Shown one piece after another: positions 54,106 through 61,338 of a DNA stretch of 64,000 nucleotides. Source of the DNA: Endoryza sp044226045 (GTDB lineage Bacteria > Bacteroidota > Bacteroidia > Chitinophagales > Chitinophagaceae); NCBI GenBank assembly GCA_044226045.1, contig JBGAHR010000012.1:1-64000 (forward strand). The letters run 5' to 3'. The stretch's first letter is position 1. Every line of letters begins with the position of its first letter. Below the pieces are notes generated by a model. It was not told where the DNA came from. It saw only the letters and a list, made by a program, of their open reading frames with translations, and ran no database searches. The translations under genes were made by a program, and so were the position numbers.

Positions 54106-54127
54106 AAATCTTTATAAAATCTTTATA
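54106..54127. promoter_or_regulatory. Paired 11-bp direct repeat, candidate KdpE-like operator
   Basis: AAATCTTTATA occurs twice in immediate succession (54106-54116 and 54117-54127). An 11-bp period puts the halves on the same DNA face, as OmpR/PhoB-family dimers require. The TTTATA core also resembles the T-rich TTTATAC site known for E. coli KdpE. It lies between kup and the kdpDE-like genes, at an activator position for kup. Confidence 0.55.
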
Positions 54128-54169
54128 CGCCCGCTAAACACTCGTTAGTTAACACAATCCAAAGGCTGT

Positions 54170-54177
54170 TATCTTTG
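54170..54177 (+). promoter_or_regulatory. TAnnTTTG element for the KdpD-like kinase gene
   Basis: TATCTTTG lies 17 bp before ATG 54195. Confidence 0.6.
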
Positions 54178-54194
54178 TTGTTCAATTGCCGTCC

Positions 54195-55271
54195 ATGCCT
54201 GGAGTTTTCACCAATTCGGTCCGTCGTCCCTGGCAATCAGTTATCAGCGTGGTACTGATCGGGTTAAGCGCGGGTATCTGCTACCTGCTCACACCTTATA
54301 TCAACTACCGCGGGGTGGCATTGATCCTTTTGTTTGTCGTTTCCCTGATCGCCATTTCGTTTGACATCATTCCGGTTCTATTGTCTGCAATACTTTCTGC
54401 ATTTATATGGGATTTCTTTTTTATACCACCCCATTTCAATTTGCAGGTAAGCTCAACAGAAGACGGCATCCTGCTGTTGATGTATTTTGTGATAGCGCTC
54501 CTGAGCGCTATCATGACTTATAAAATAAGGCTGGTGGAAAAAGAAGCCCGTAAAAAAGAAGAGAAAGCAAACGCGGTCAAGTTATATGATACGTTGCTAA
54601 ATTCCCTTTCACATGAATTGCGTACACCCATCGCCACTATTATCGGCGCAACAGACAACCTGCAGGCCGATAATAAAAACCTCACTGCCGAGCACCGCAA
54701 CCAGCTGATCAACGAAATCTCCATTGCCGCGCTTCGGCTGAACCAGCAGGTGGAGAATCTGCTGAACATGTCGAGGCTGGAATCAGGATTTCTGCAACCC
54801 AAGAAAGACTGGTGCGATATCACCGAGGTGATCTATTCGGTGGTGGACAGAATCGAAGAAAACAACATTCATCAATCGATCCGGATCAATATCAACCCCA
54901 ATCTCCCCTTGTTCAAATCCGACAAGGGCATGCTGGAACAGATTGCATACAACCTGATCAACAACGCCTGCATTCATACTTCCCCCCATACGATCATCTA
55001 TGTATCCGCCTCCCAGCACGCCAATATGCTGGAACTGGTGGTGGAGGACAATGGCCAGGGATTTCCGCCGGATGAAATCAGGAATGTGTTTGATAAATTC
55101 TACATTTTGAAAAACAGTTCCCGAAACGGAACCGGGCTGGGGCTTTCCATCGTAAAGGGTTTTGCGGAAGCCATGGGAGGATCTGTTCTGTTGCAAAACG
55201 TATCACCAACGGGATCAAAATTTACGGTTAACATACCCGGAGAGATCTCGTATTTAAAAGTGCCGCTATGA
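54195..55271 (+). CDS. KdpD-like sensor histidine kinase without the KdpD N-terminal domain
   Basis: 358 residues from ATG 54195. A TTG at 54186 is possible. Four membrane helices of the DUF4118 type (FIWDFFFIPPHFNLQVSS is the KdpD hallmark) are followed by HisKA with LSHELRTPIATIIGA and an ATPase domain with DNGQGFPPDE and GTGLGLSIVKG. The long cytoplasmic N-terminal KdpD and USP-like domains of E. coli KdpD are absent. It overlaps the response regulator gene by 4 bp (ATGA). Confidence 0.88.
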   Translation: MPGVFTNSVRRPWQSVISVVLIGLSAGICYLLTPYINYRGVALILLFVVSLIAISFDIIPVLLSAILSAFIWDFFFIPPHFNLQVSSTEDGILLLMYFVIALLSAIMTYKIRLVEKEARKKEEKANAVKLYDTLLNSLSHELRTPIATIIGATDNLQADNKNLTAEHRNQLINEISIAALRLNQQVENLLNMSRLESGFLQPKKDWCDITEVIYSVVDRIEENNIHQSIRININPNLPLFKSDKGMLEQIAYNLINNACIHTSPHTIIYVSASQHANMLELVVEDNGQGFPPDEIRNVFDKFYILKNSSRNGTGLGLSIVKGFAEAMGGSVLLQNVSPTGSKFTVNIPGEISYLKVPL

Positions 55272-55972
55272 ACAAACCCGAGATACTGATCATCGATGAT
55301 GAAGAACCCATCCGCAACCTGTTGCGCATCACCCTTCAATCCAATCAATATGCTGTAACGGAAGCAGCATCCGGAAAAGAAGGAATTATCCTCGCCTCCA
55401 ACCATCCACCCGACCTGGTACTGCTGGATCTCGGGTTGCCGGATAAAGATGGCTTGCAGGTGTTGCAGGAATTAAGACAATGGTACACCAACCCCGTTAT
55501 CATATTATCGGTACAAAACAGTGAAGCGGTCATCATCCAGGCACTTGACCTGGGTGCGAATGATTATTTGTCAAAACCATTCCGGACCGGAGAACTGCTC
55601 GCCCGCATACGGTCGGCACTTCGCAATATTGGTCCCGAAGACCCGGAGCCTATCATACATGAACAGACGTTATCCATCGACCTGAATGCAAGAATCGTTC
55701 GCAAAAACAACGAACTGATCAAACTCACTTCCACCGAATACAGCTTGCTGGCTTTGTTCGCTAAAAATGAAGGTAAAGTGCTCACACACCAGTTCCTGCT
55801 AAGGGCGGTTTGGGGGCCGGGCTTTATCAACCAGTCGCAATACCTGCGCGTATTCATTGCACAGATCAGAAAAAAACTGGAAGACGATCCGAACAGGCCG
55901 AAACATCTGTTGACAGAATCCGGTGTTGGTTACCGGTTCATAGCCCGGCTCGATCAACCAGCCGACGACTAG
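55268..55972 (+). CDS. KdpE-like OmpR-family response regulator
   Basis: 234 residues. The receiver domain has IIDDEEPIR, LLDLGLPDKDG with the phospho-acceptor Asp, and NDYLSKPF. The winged helix ends TESGVGYRF, the KdpE/OmpR pattern. Its start overlaps the kinase stop, so the two are translationally coupled. The direct repeat before kup is its likely site. It overlaps the convergent aminotransferase gene by 4 bp. Confidence 0.9.
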   Translation: MNKPEILIIDDEEPIRNLLRITLQSNQYAVTEAASGKEGIILASNHPPDLVLLDLGLPDKDGLQVLQELRQWYTNPVIILSVQNSEAVIIQALDLGANDYLSKPFRTGELLARIRSALRNIGPEDPEPIIHEQTLSIDLNARIVRKNNELIKLTSTEYSLLALFAKNEGKVLTHQFLLRAVWGPGFINQSQYLRVFIAQIRKKLEDDPNRPKHLLTESGVGYRFIARLDQPADD

Positions 55973-57129
55973 GAACGACGAAACAACTGATCCAAGGCAT
56001 CCATCAACGCCTGCACGTCGTTGGTGTCATTGAAAAGATGGGTGGAGACTCTGACAGCTGTTCCCCGGAGCGATACGCTGATATTCCGGCTTTGCAAATG
56101 TGTTTGCAACTCCTCTGTAGAAAACCCTTTCGGCAATCTGAATCCGGTGATATGATTCGAACGATAGGCCGACTCTTCCATCTGGCAATGATTAGCCTCC
56201 AAATAATTCACTAACGGTTTTGTCAACCGATCGTTATAGTCCACGATCGCCTCCGGTGTCCATTCCAGTATCTGTTCAAGTGCCGCCCGCATCATTGGCA
56301 AGGCAATAAAATTGCTGTATTCACCCATATTATACCTGGCAGCCAGCGGCCGGTATTCCGACTGATAACTGACAAGAGATTTGAAGTCTTCGCTATTTTT
56401 ACGATTCAGCCAGGATTCTTCAATGGGCTTTCCATTATCGAAGTACTCACCAAAATAAGCGAATCCCGAGGTGTAGGGACTCATCAGCCATTTATACCCC
56501 GGGCAAATCAATGCCGATAGCCGGCATTTTTGTACATCAATGGGAACCGCCCCTACTGATTGAGCGCCATCCACCACGAAAGCCGCGCCCACCTGATGAG
56601 CCTTTTCTCCAATCGCTTCCAGGTCAAAAATGGTTCCGTCCGACCAGTGCACGCTGGACAGGTTCACCAATGCCGTGTTTTCATCAATGGATTCGAGTAT
56701 CAACCGATTCCAGTCACGAGCGCGCTGCTCACTGTTGACGGGCGACTGAATGGTGTGCAAGGTCATCTGCTGCTCTTCGCAAATCCTTTGCAACGCATAG
56801 ACATCACTGGGAAATTCATCCTGTACCGTAATGACCCGACCGTTCTTCCTGCGTTTGATATTTTCACGCACGATACCCATTCCATAAGAAGCCGAAGGAA
56901 TCAGGGCAATCCTGTTTCCATCAGCGCCGACCAGCTTGCCGAACAGAGCTCTCACTTCTTCCGCCTCTTCAAAAAAATCAATGGGTCTTATGCGAAACGG
57001 GTTTCTCTTTTTCAATAAACCTGCAATACCCGCTTCCTCGACGGATTTAAGCAAGGGCGACATATAAGCACAATTGAGATAATGCCAGCCGGGTTCCAGC
57101 GAAAACAACTCTTTCTGACAACTTAACAT
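55969..57129 (-). CDS. PLP-dependent class V aminotransferase
   Basis: 386 residues. FVVDGAQSVGAVPIDV holds the PLP-binding Asp, and CPGYKWLMSPYTSGF holds the Schiff-base Lys. LNCAYMSPL at the N-terminus is typical of the class V fold (cysteine desulfurase and related lyases). The desulfurase Cys loop is not clear, so substrate and reaction are open. It is tail to tail with the KdpE-like gene. Confidence 0.87.
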   Translation of the reverse strand: MLSCQKELFSLEPGWHYLNCAYMSPLLKSVEEAGIAGLLKKRNPFRIRPIDFFEEAEEVRALFGKLVGADGNRIALIPSASYGMGIVRENIKRRKNGRVITVQDEFPSDVYALQRICEEQQMTLHTIQSPVNSEQRARDWNRLILESIDENTALVNLSSVHWSDGTIFDLEAIGEKAHQVGAAFVVDGAQSVGAVPIDVQKCRLSALICPGYKWLMSPYTSGFAYFGEYFDNGKPIEESWLNRKNSEDFKSLVSYQSEYRPLAARYNMGEYSNFIALPMMRAALEQILEWTPEAIVDYNDRLTKPLVNYLEANHCQMEESAYRSNHITGFRLPKGFSTEELQTHLQSRNISVSLRGTAVRVSTHLFNDTNDVQALMDALDQLFRRS

Positions 57130-57183
57130 TTGATTATTTTATGATTGAACATAACTGGTTAAAAAACGCTTTCATCTGCGTAA

Positions 57184-58371
57184 TCATTTCAATCCGGCCA
57201 GGAAAGCCTCGATCCTTTCCCAATCGTTATAGATCAGAATCTTTCCTTCTTTGTCTATCAGCACATAGTTAGGTCTGGCGTTTATATCGTATTTTTTTAA
57301 AATCCTGTCGTCTGCTTTTAGATTCGGATAAGGCAGCTCGTTAGCAGCAATCAGCTTCTCCATTTTGGAAAAGTTCTCCGTTGTCACACCCACGACCTCC
57401 AGGCCTTTGGAATGAAAATCGGCATACACTTTCTTTATTTTCGGGAGCGCAAGAATACAATAGCCGCACCAGGATTCCCAAAAATCGAGCAGTACATATT
57501 TACCTTTCAGGGATGCAAGGTTAATATTTTTTCCATCATAACTCACATAAGTAAAATCAGGGGCTTTTTTCCCGGTGAGCGGATGATCTTTTTTCTCGGA
57601 AGGGCCGTGCGGCTTCTGCACGGTTGTCTTGTAGCCCGCGTAACTGTTTTTGAGGTATAGATTGTCGGAATTGAACTGGTCCTCCAGCATCACCCGGTAT
57701 ATCTCATTCGTTTCGGAATGAAGCGTTCCATTCCATTCTGTTTGTCTTTCGCTTTTTGTCAGCAACCCGGTTTTCTGATCGACCCATACTGTTATATCGG
57801 TTTTGGCTTTGTAGGCATTGATCGGGTAATTTAACCGAATCACCCATTGGCCTTCCAGGCTGTCGAGCGAAAGTTGGGGCGGATTGGCATACGGATAATG
57901 CGTTACCAGAAAAGAAAAAAGATCCGGTTCCGTCCAGAGAGACCTGAATATCCTGAGGGATGTACGAGACCTGGCGGGGTTGCTTTCATCGTTGGGAAAA
58001 TCATAAGGATTGATGGTAAGAATTTCTTTCTGACGGTGTCGAATTTCAATAGCCGACAATCCATCATAATAATAATCGAAGTCGCCGCTTTTGTCGTTTC
58101 CCGCCACATGGAACCGAATGCCAAAAATGCTGTCTGCCGTCGATCGTTCGATCCAGATGGTACTGGTGGAAGAAAATACGGAATCGTCTGCCGAGTGGTC
58201 GACATATCGGTGCCGGCATTCAAAAGAAAAACGCGGAAATGATTTTAATTTCTCGGAAAACCGGCGGATGATGGCCGCAGCCCGGGCACTGTCGTTGGCC
58301 GACAGGTTGGAAAGGAAGCCGAGCTGGCATAGCAGGATCAGCGCCCATTTTAAGCGGATGATGTTTTTCAT
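57184..58371 (-). CDS. Exported TlpA-like thioredoxin-fold protein
   Basis: 395 residues from ATG 58371 with a signal peptide. A TTG at 58395 overlaps the MgtC-like stop as TTGA. Residues about 30-245 form a LolA/outer-membrane lipoprotein-like strand region (RFSFECRHRY, WVDQKTGLLTKSERQ). The C-terminal domain is a TlpA/ResA-type thioredoxin with WESWCGYCILALP, so a CGYC redox centre. A periplasmic thiol-disulfide role is likely. The two-domain layout is common in Bacteroidota. Confidence 0.87.
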   Translation of the reverse strand: MKNIIRLKWALILLCQLGFLSNLSANDSARAAAIIRRFSEKLKSFPRFSFECRHRYVDHSADDSVFSSTSTIWIERSTADSIFGIRFHVAGNDKSGDFDYYYDGLSAIEIRHRQKEILTINPYDFPNDESNPARSRTSLRIFRSLWTEPDLFSFLVTHYPYANPPQLSLDSLEGQWVIRLNYPINAYKAKTDITVWVDQKTGLLTKSERQTEWNGTLHSETNEIYRVMLEDQFNSDNLYLKNSYAGYKTTVQKPHGPSEKKDHPLTGKKAPDFTYVSYDGKNINLASLKGKYVLLDFWESWCGYCILALPKIKKVYADFHSKGLEVVGVTTENFSKMEKLIAANELPYPNLKADDRILKKYDINARPNYVLIDKEGKILIYNDWERIEAFLAGLK

Positions 58372-58391
58372 GGTGTTTACTTTTATCCAGG

Positions 58392-59021
58392 TCAATATTC
58401 AAAGCGTGAGATCGATTCGTCACGCATGACTCCTTTGATAAAGCTTTCGTGATGGCTGACACTTCCCTTCACTACCCATTTCATCGTCAATACCTGCTGG
58501 TTACGGCTTTCATTTAACTGAATTACTTTCAATTGATGTCCTTTTAATAATTCCCGAAAGGACTCCACCCTGCCAGGGGTAAAATTACATTCTACCGTAT
58601 AGATGCGTGACTGACTCCACCGGTCGATGGTATTTTCAACATATGGCAAAACAGCCAGCACAATTAAAATCAGAAAACTCGAAACGGTGGATACCATATA
58701 ATACCCTGCCCCGATTCCCATTCCGATCGCCGCAACAGCCCAAATAGTGGCTGCAGTGGTAATACCGTTAACGCGATTGTCTCCCCGGAAAATAACACCC
58801 GCACCCAGGAAGCCGATGCCCGTGACCACATTGGAAGCAATTCGATCCGGGTTTCCCGGAGCACCAATCGCATTGGACATGATGGTAAAAAAACAGGACC
58901 CCATGGAAATCATGATCATGGTTCGAAATCCGGCAGACTTACTCCTGTATTCCCGTTCCAGGCCTACCATTCCTCCCCAAAGGGCTGCCAGTAAAAATCG
59001 GATGGCAATCTCTGTATCCAT
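58392..59021 (-). CDS. MgtC/SapB family membrane protein
   Basis: 209 residues. FLLAALWGGMVGLEREYRSK, AGFRTMIMISMGSCFFT, GIGFLGAGVIFR and GITTAATIWAVAAIGMGIG are MgtC signatures across about four helices, followed by a C-terminal ACT-like domain. Members are linked to magnesium shortage and phosphate or ATP balance. It precedes the TlpA-like gene on the same strand with little or no gap. Confidence 0.9.
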   Translation of the reverse strand: MDTEIAIRFLLAALWGGMVGLEREYRSKSAGFRTMIMISMGSCFFTIMSNAIGAPGNPDRIASNVVTGIGFLGAGVIFRGDNRVNGITTAATIWAVAAIGMGIGAGYYMVSTVSSFLILIVLAVLPYVENTIDRWSQSRIYTVECNFTPGRVESFRELLKGHQLKVIQLNESRNQQVLTMKWVVKGSVSHHESFIKGVMRDESISRFEY

Positions 59022-59268
59022 ATAAGTACATTAAGTGATTGATTCAACCAACTAGTTCGCTATAAGCAATCCGCAGCCGCCACAGGTCCTGTTATTGACT
59101 CAGCCGGGACTGGCAACGGCTCATTCCCGTTCTTTTATTCATCAATTTAAGGCAAATTCAACAAAGCCAGTCAGTAGGGAAGCGCGGTAAATCCTTATTT
59201 CAGACCCGTTGAAATGAATAACCTTATTCTCAACAACCCCATTCATTTTCACCCTAAAACCCACCATC
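59022..59268. other. Intergenic stretch between divergent mgtC-like and membrane-protein genes
   Basis: 247 bp with no open frame of note, no clear -7 word and no word ladder. It must hold both divergent promoters, but I cannot place them. Confidence 0.5.
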
Positions 59269-59979
59269 ATGTTAGCTGAAAGGTATTATCGACATGCAGG
59301 TTTCTTTTTTATTGGCCTGCTGGCCATTCTGACCTGGGGATTTTACAAGACCTATCTTGTATTCTTTCCCTCTTTCAACGGATTCAAAACGGTTCAACAT
59401 CTCCATGGCGTCGCCATGATGTTATGGATGGTCCTGCTGATCATCCAGCCATTTCTGATCAGGATGAATCGTCCTGACCTGCACCGGGCCATTGGCAAAT
59501 CATCCTATGTGGTGGCGCCGCTGGTCGTAGCTTCCATTTTCGCAGTCTCCAAATTCGGTTTCGAAAAACTGACTGCCGCCAATGCCCCTGAGCCTGCCCG
59601 TTACGCATCATTAGCCCTTAATGTTCCCGCTATTTTCGCATTTGGTACATTTTATGCGCTGGCGATGATCAACAGAAAGGAATCTTCCAGTCACCTGCGG
59701 TATATGATCGGTACCGGTTTGCTGATGCTGGGGCCTGGTTTGGGCAGAGCCATGATCATGTATTTCAATGTACCATTTGAAAGCGCCGTCTCACGGGTAC
59801 ACGAAGTATCCATGGCGATCGCTTTCGTGTTCCTGATGATTGATTGGTCGAAAAAGAAAAATATCACCCCTAACCTGATTGTGTTCCTGGTCTTATTGAG
59901 TACTTATATCATCTGGGCCATCAGAACAGGGCCTGTCTGGCAGGCTGTTGGAAAAGGCTGGGCTAATATTTTCTATTGA
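59269..59979 (+). CDS. Seven-helix membrane protein of unknown function
   Basis: 236 residues with about seven membrane helices. Conserved-looking His residues occur in VQHLHGVAMMLWM, NRPDLHRAIGK and SSHLRYMIG, and in VSRVHEVSM near the sixth helix. This resembles His-rich haem or metal-binding membrane proteins, but no family is certain. A long palindromic terminator follows. Confidence 0.72.
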   Translation: MLAERYYRHAGFFFIGLLAILTWGFYKTYLVFFPSFNGFKTVQHLHGVAMMLWMVLLIIQPFLIRMNRPDLHRAIGKSSYVVAPLVVASIFAVSKFGFEKLTAANAPEPARYASLALNVPAIFAFGTFYALAMINRKESSSHLRYMIGTGLLMLGPGLGRAMIMYFNVPFESAVSRVHEVSMAIAFVFLMIDWSKKKNITPNLIVFLVLLSTYIIWAIRTGPVWQAVGKGWANIFY

Positions 59980-60010
59980 CAGTCGTTGATTAAGCAGCTT
60001 GTGTAAAAAA

Positions 60011-60043
60011 AAATAAAGGTGACCAGCCTGGTCACCTTTATTT
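60011..60043. terminator. Bidirectional terminator, 16-bp perfect inverted repeat
   Basis: AAATAAAGGTGACCAG (60011-60026) is perfectly inverted at 60028-60043 around a single central C. It has A-rich and T-rich ends, so it can stop transcription from both convergent genes that flank it. Confidence 0.92.
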
Positions 60044-60063
60044 ATACTGTGTTGATGAAATGA

Positions 60064-60867
60064 TTATACGCTAAATCCAAGTTTGACCTTATACCTCAAT
60101 GATTTTCCGTTGATATCCTGCTCCAGTTTCAACACTTCCCGGGTCTTCTTGCTGATCCAGAACATTTCCTTGTTGCCATCTTTTTCATGATACAATTTCC
60201 AGCAGGGAACTTTCTGATCATCATATCCTGTAAGATCCTCTTCACCCACTACGGTGTACACTATATTTTCCGGCTTGTCGTAACCGCTTTCGTAAAAGGG
60301 AATCAGGAAGGTAACGTTCTTTCTGTAAGGCAGTAAAGGAAACACTTCAAGATCCAGGTGCCAGTTGATCGAATACTGGCCTGCCGAATTTTTGAAAGAA
60401 TTCCAAACAGTCTTGCGTGCTCTTGCCGTATCGTCGTCTGACAGTTCGGTACCATTCATTACCGCTTTGCGAGTGATAAAGTCATAAGTTGTCAATCCCC
60501 TGCCCTTCCACCAGGATTCATGATAATAAGACTGCATGGTAACCGCATCGCTGATTGATTTCGCGGTATGGAAAATGGTGTCTCTGAAATCCCATTGCTG
60601 GGTGATTACGATCGCCGGTTTTCCATTATAGTCTTTTCGTTCGATGGTCCGGTTCCAGAACTGAATATCCGTTCTGGGCGCATCCGGCGATTTCTTGAAA
60701 TAAACCAGGTAGCGATGGGTACCTTCCCGGAGAACGGCGGTTTTCAATTGTTTGGGGGTGATCAATACCGTATCGAAGCGCTGCGCCATCACCTGTACGA
60801 ACGACAGCAATAAAAGGATGAATGAAAAAAATATCCTGCCGGATGTCAAAAATCTGTGCTTTTTCAT
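60064..60867 (-). CDS. Exported protein of unknown function
   Basis: 267 residues with a signal peptide (cleavage after VQVMAQ). The mature part has many short strands (RYLVYFKKS, PAIVITQQWDF, NIVYTVVGEEDL, KVPCWKLYHE), ending EMFWISKKTREVLKLEQ. The pattern recalls periplasmic LolA-like or DUF3108-like proteins, but I cannot assign a family. The R6 ladder lies in its upstream region. Confidence 0.72.
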   Translation of the reverse strand: MKKHRFLTSGRIFFSFILLLLSFVQVMAQRFDTVLITPKQLKTAVLREGTHRYLVYFKKSPDAPRTDIQFWNRTIERKDYNGKPAIVITQQWDFRDTIFHTAKSISDAVTMQSYYHESWWKGRGLTTYDFITRKAVMNGTELSDDDTARARKTVWNSFKNSAGQYSINWHLDLEVFPLLPYRKNVTFLIPFYESGYDKPENIVYTVVGEEDLTGYDDQKVPCWKLYHEKDGNKEMFWISKKTREVLKLEQDINGKSLRYKVKLGFSV

Positions 60868-60994
60868 CGTGTTTTGTTGTTCAAAAATGATTAAAATAAA
60901 TTCCCAATAGCAGCCGCAAAGATAGGCTGGGACTGCATTTCATTGATTCCGGCAGAAACGGAATCAGGCCGCTTGTAAAAGAGTTGGTGGTGGT

Positions 60995-61196
60995 AGTTTG
61001 CGGTTTGCGGTTTGCGGTTGGCGGTTTGCAGTTTGCGGTTTGCAGTTTAAGAAACTCATAGGTTAAAATTAAAATACGGACCGAATAAGGTTTACTTTTT
61101 GACTTTTTACTTTTGAATTTTGATTTGGTAACTGCAAACCGCAAACCACCAACCGCAAACCAACGTGAAACGCTAAACCTGAAACGATAAACCAAT
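60995..61196. repeat. 7-nt word ladder with inverted arms, array R6
   Basis: Eight 7-nt words AGTTTGC / GGTTTGC / GGTTGGC run in phase at 60995-61050. After 40 bp without a clear pattern, a second run keeps one 7-nt phase from 61091 to 61195. It passes from TTTACTT / TTTGACT / TTTTACT / TTTGAAT / TTTGATT into GCAAACC words and then AACGTGA / AACGCTA / AACCTGA / AACGATA. The GTTTGC arm is complementary to the later GCAAAC arm. It fills the gap between the unknown exported protein and katG. Confidence 0.9.
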
Positions 61197-61257
61197 AGAT
61201 TTCCTCTATCGAAATATCAATTTAAGTGATGATGTCTATTTCGTAAAAAGACTACTT

Positions 61258-61270
61258 TTACCGCGGGTAA
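61258..61270. promoter_or_regulatory. Palindrome upstream of katG
   Basis: TTACC-GCG-GGTAA is a perfect 5-bp inverted repeat with a 3-bp centre, 68 bp before the katG ATG. It may be an operator. It does not match the textbook PerR or OxyR boxes. Confidence 0.35.
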
Positions 61271-61338
61271 GAAAACAGCAAATTTTTTCCCGATAAAACA
61301 CCTTCTGATCTTTAAAATCAACGAATAAATTATAACAA

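Noticed and set aside
60995..61196. CRISPR-like array
   Set aside because: The repeated unit is 7 nt, there are no spacers of even length and no cas genes in the window.
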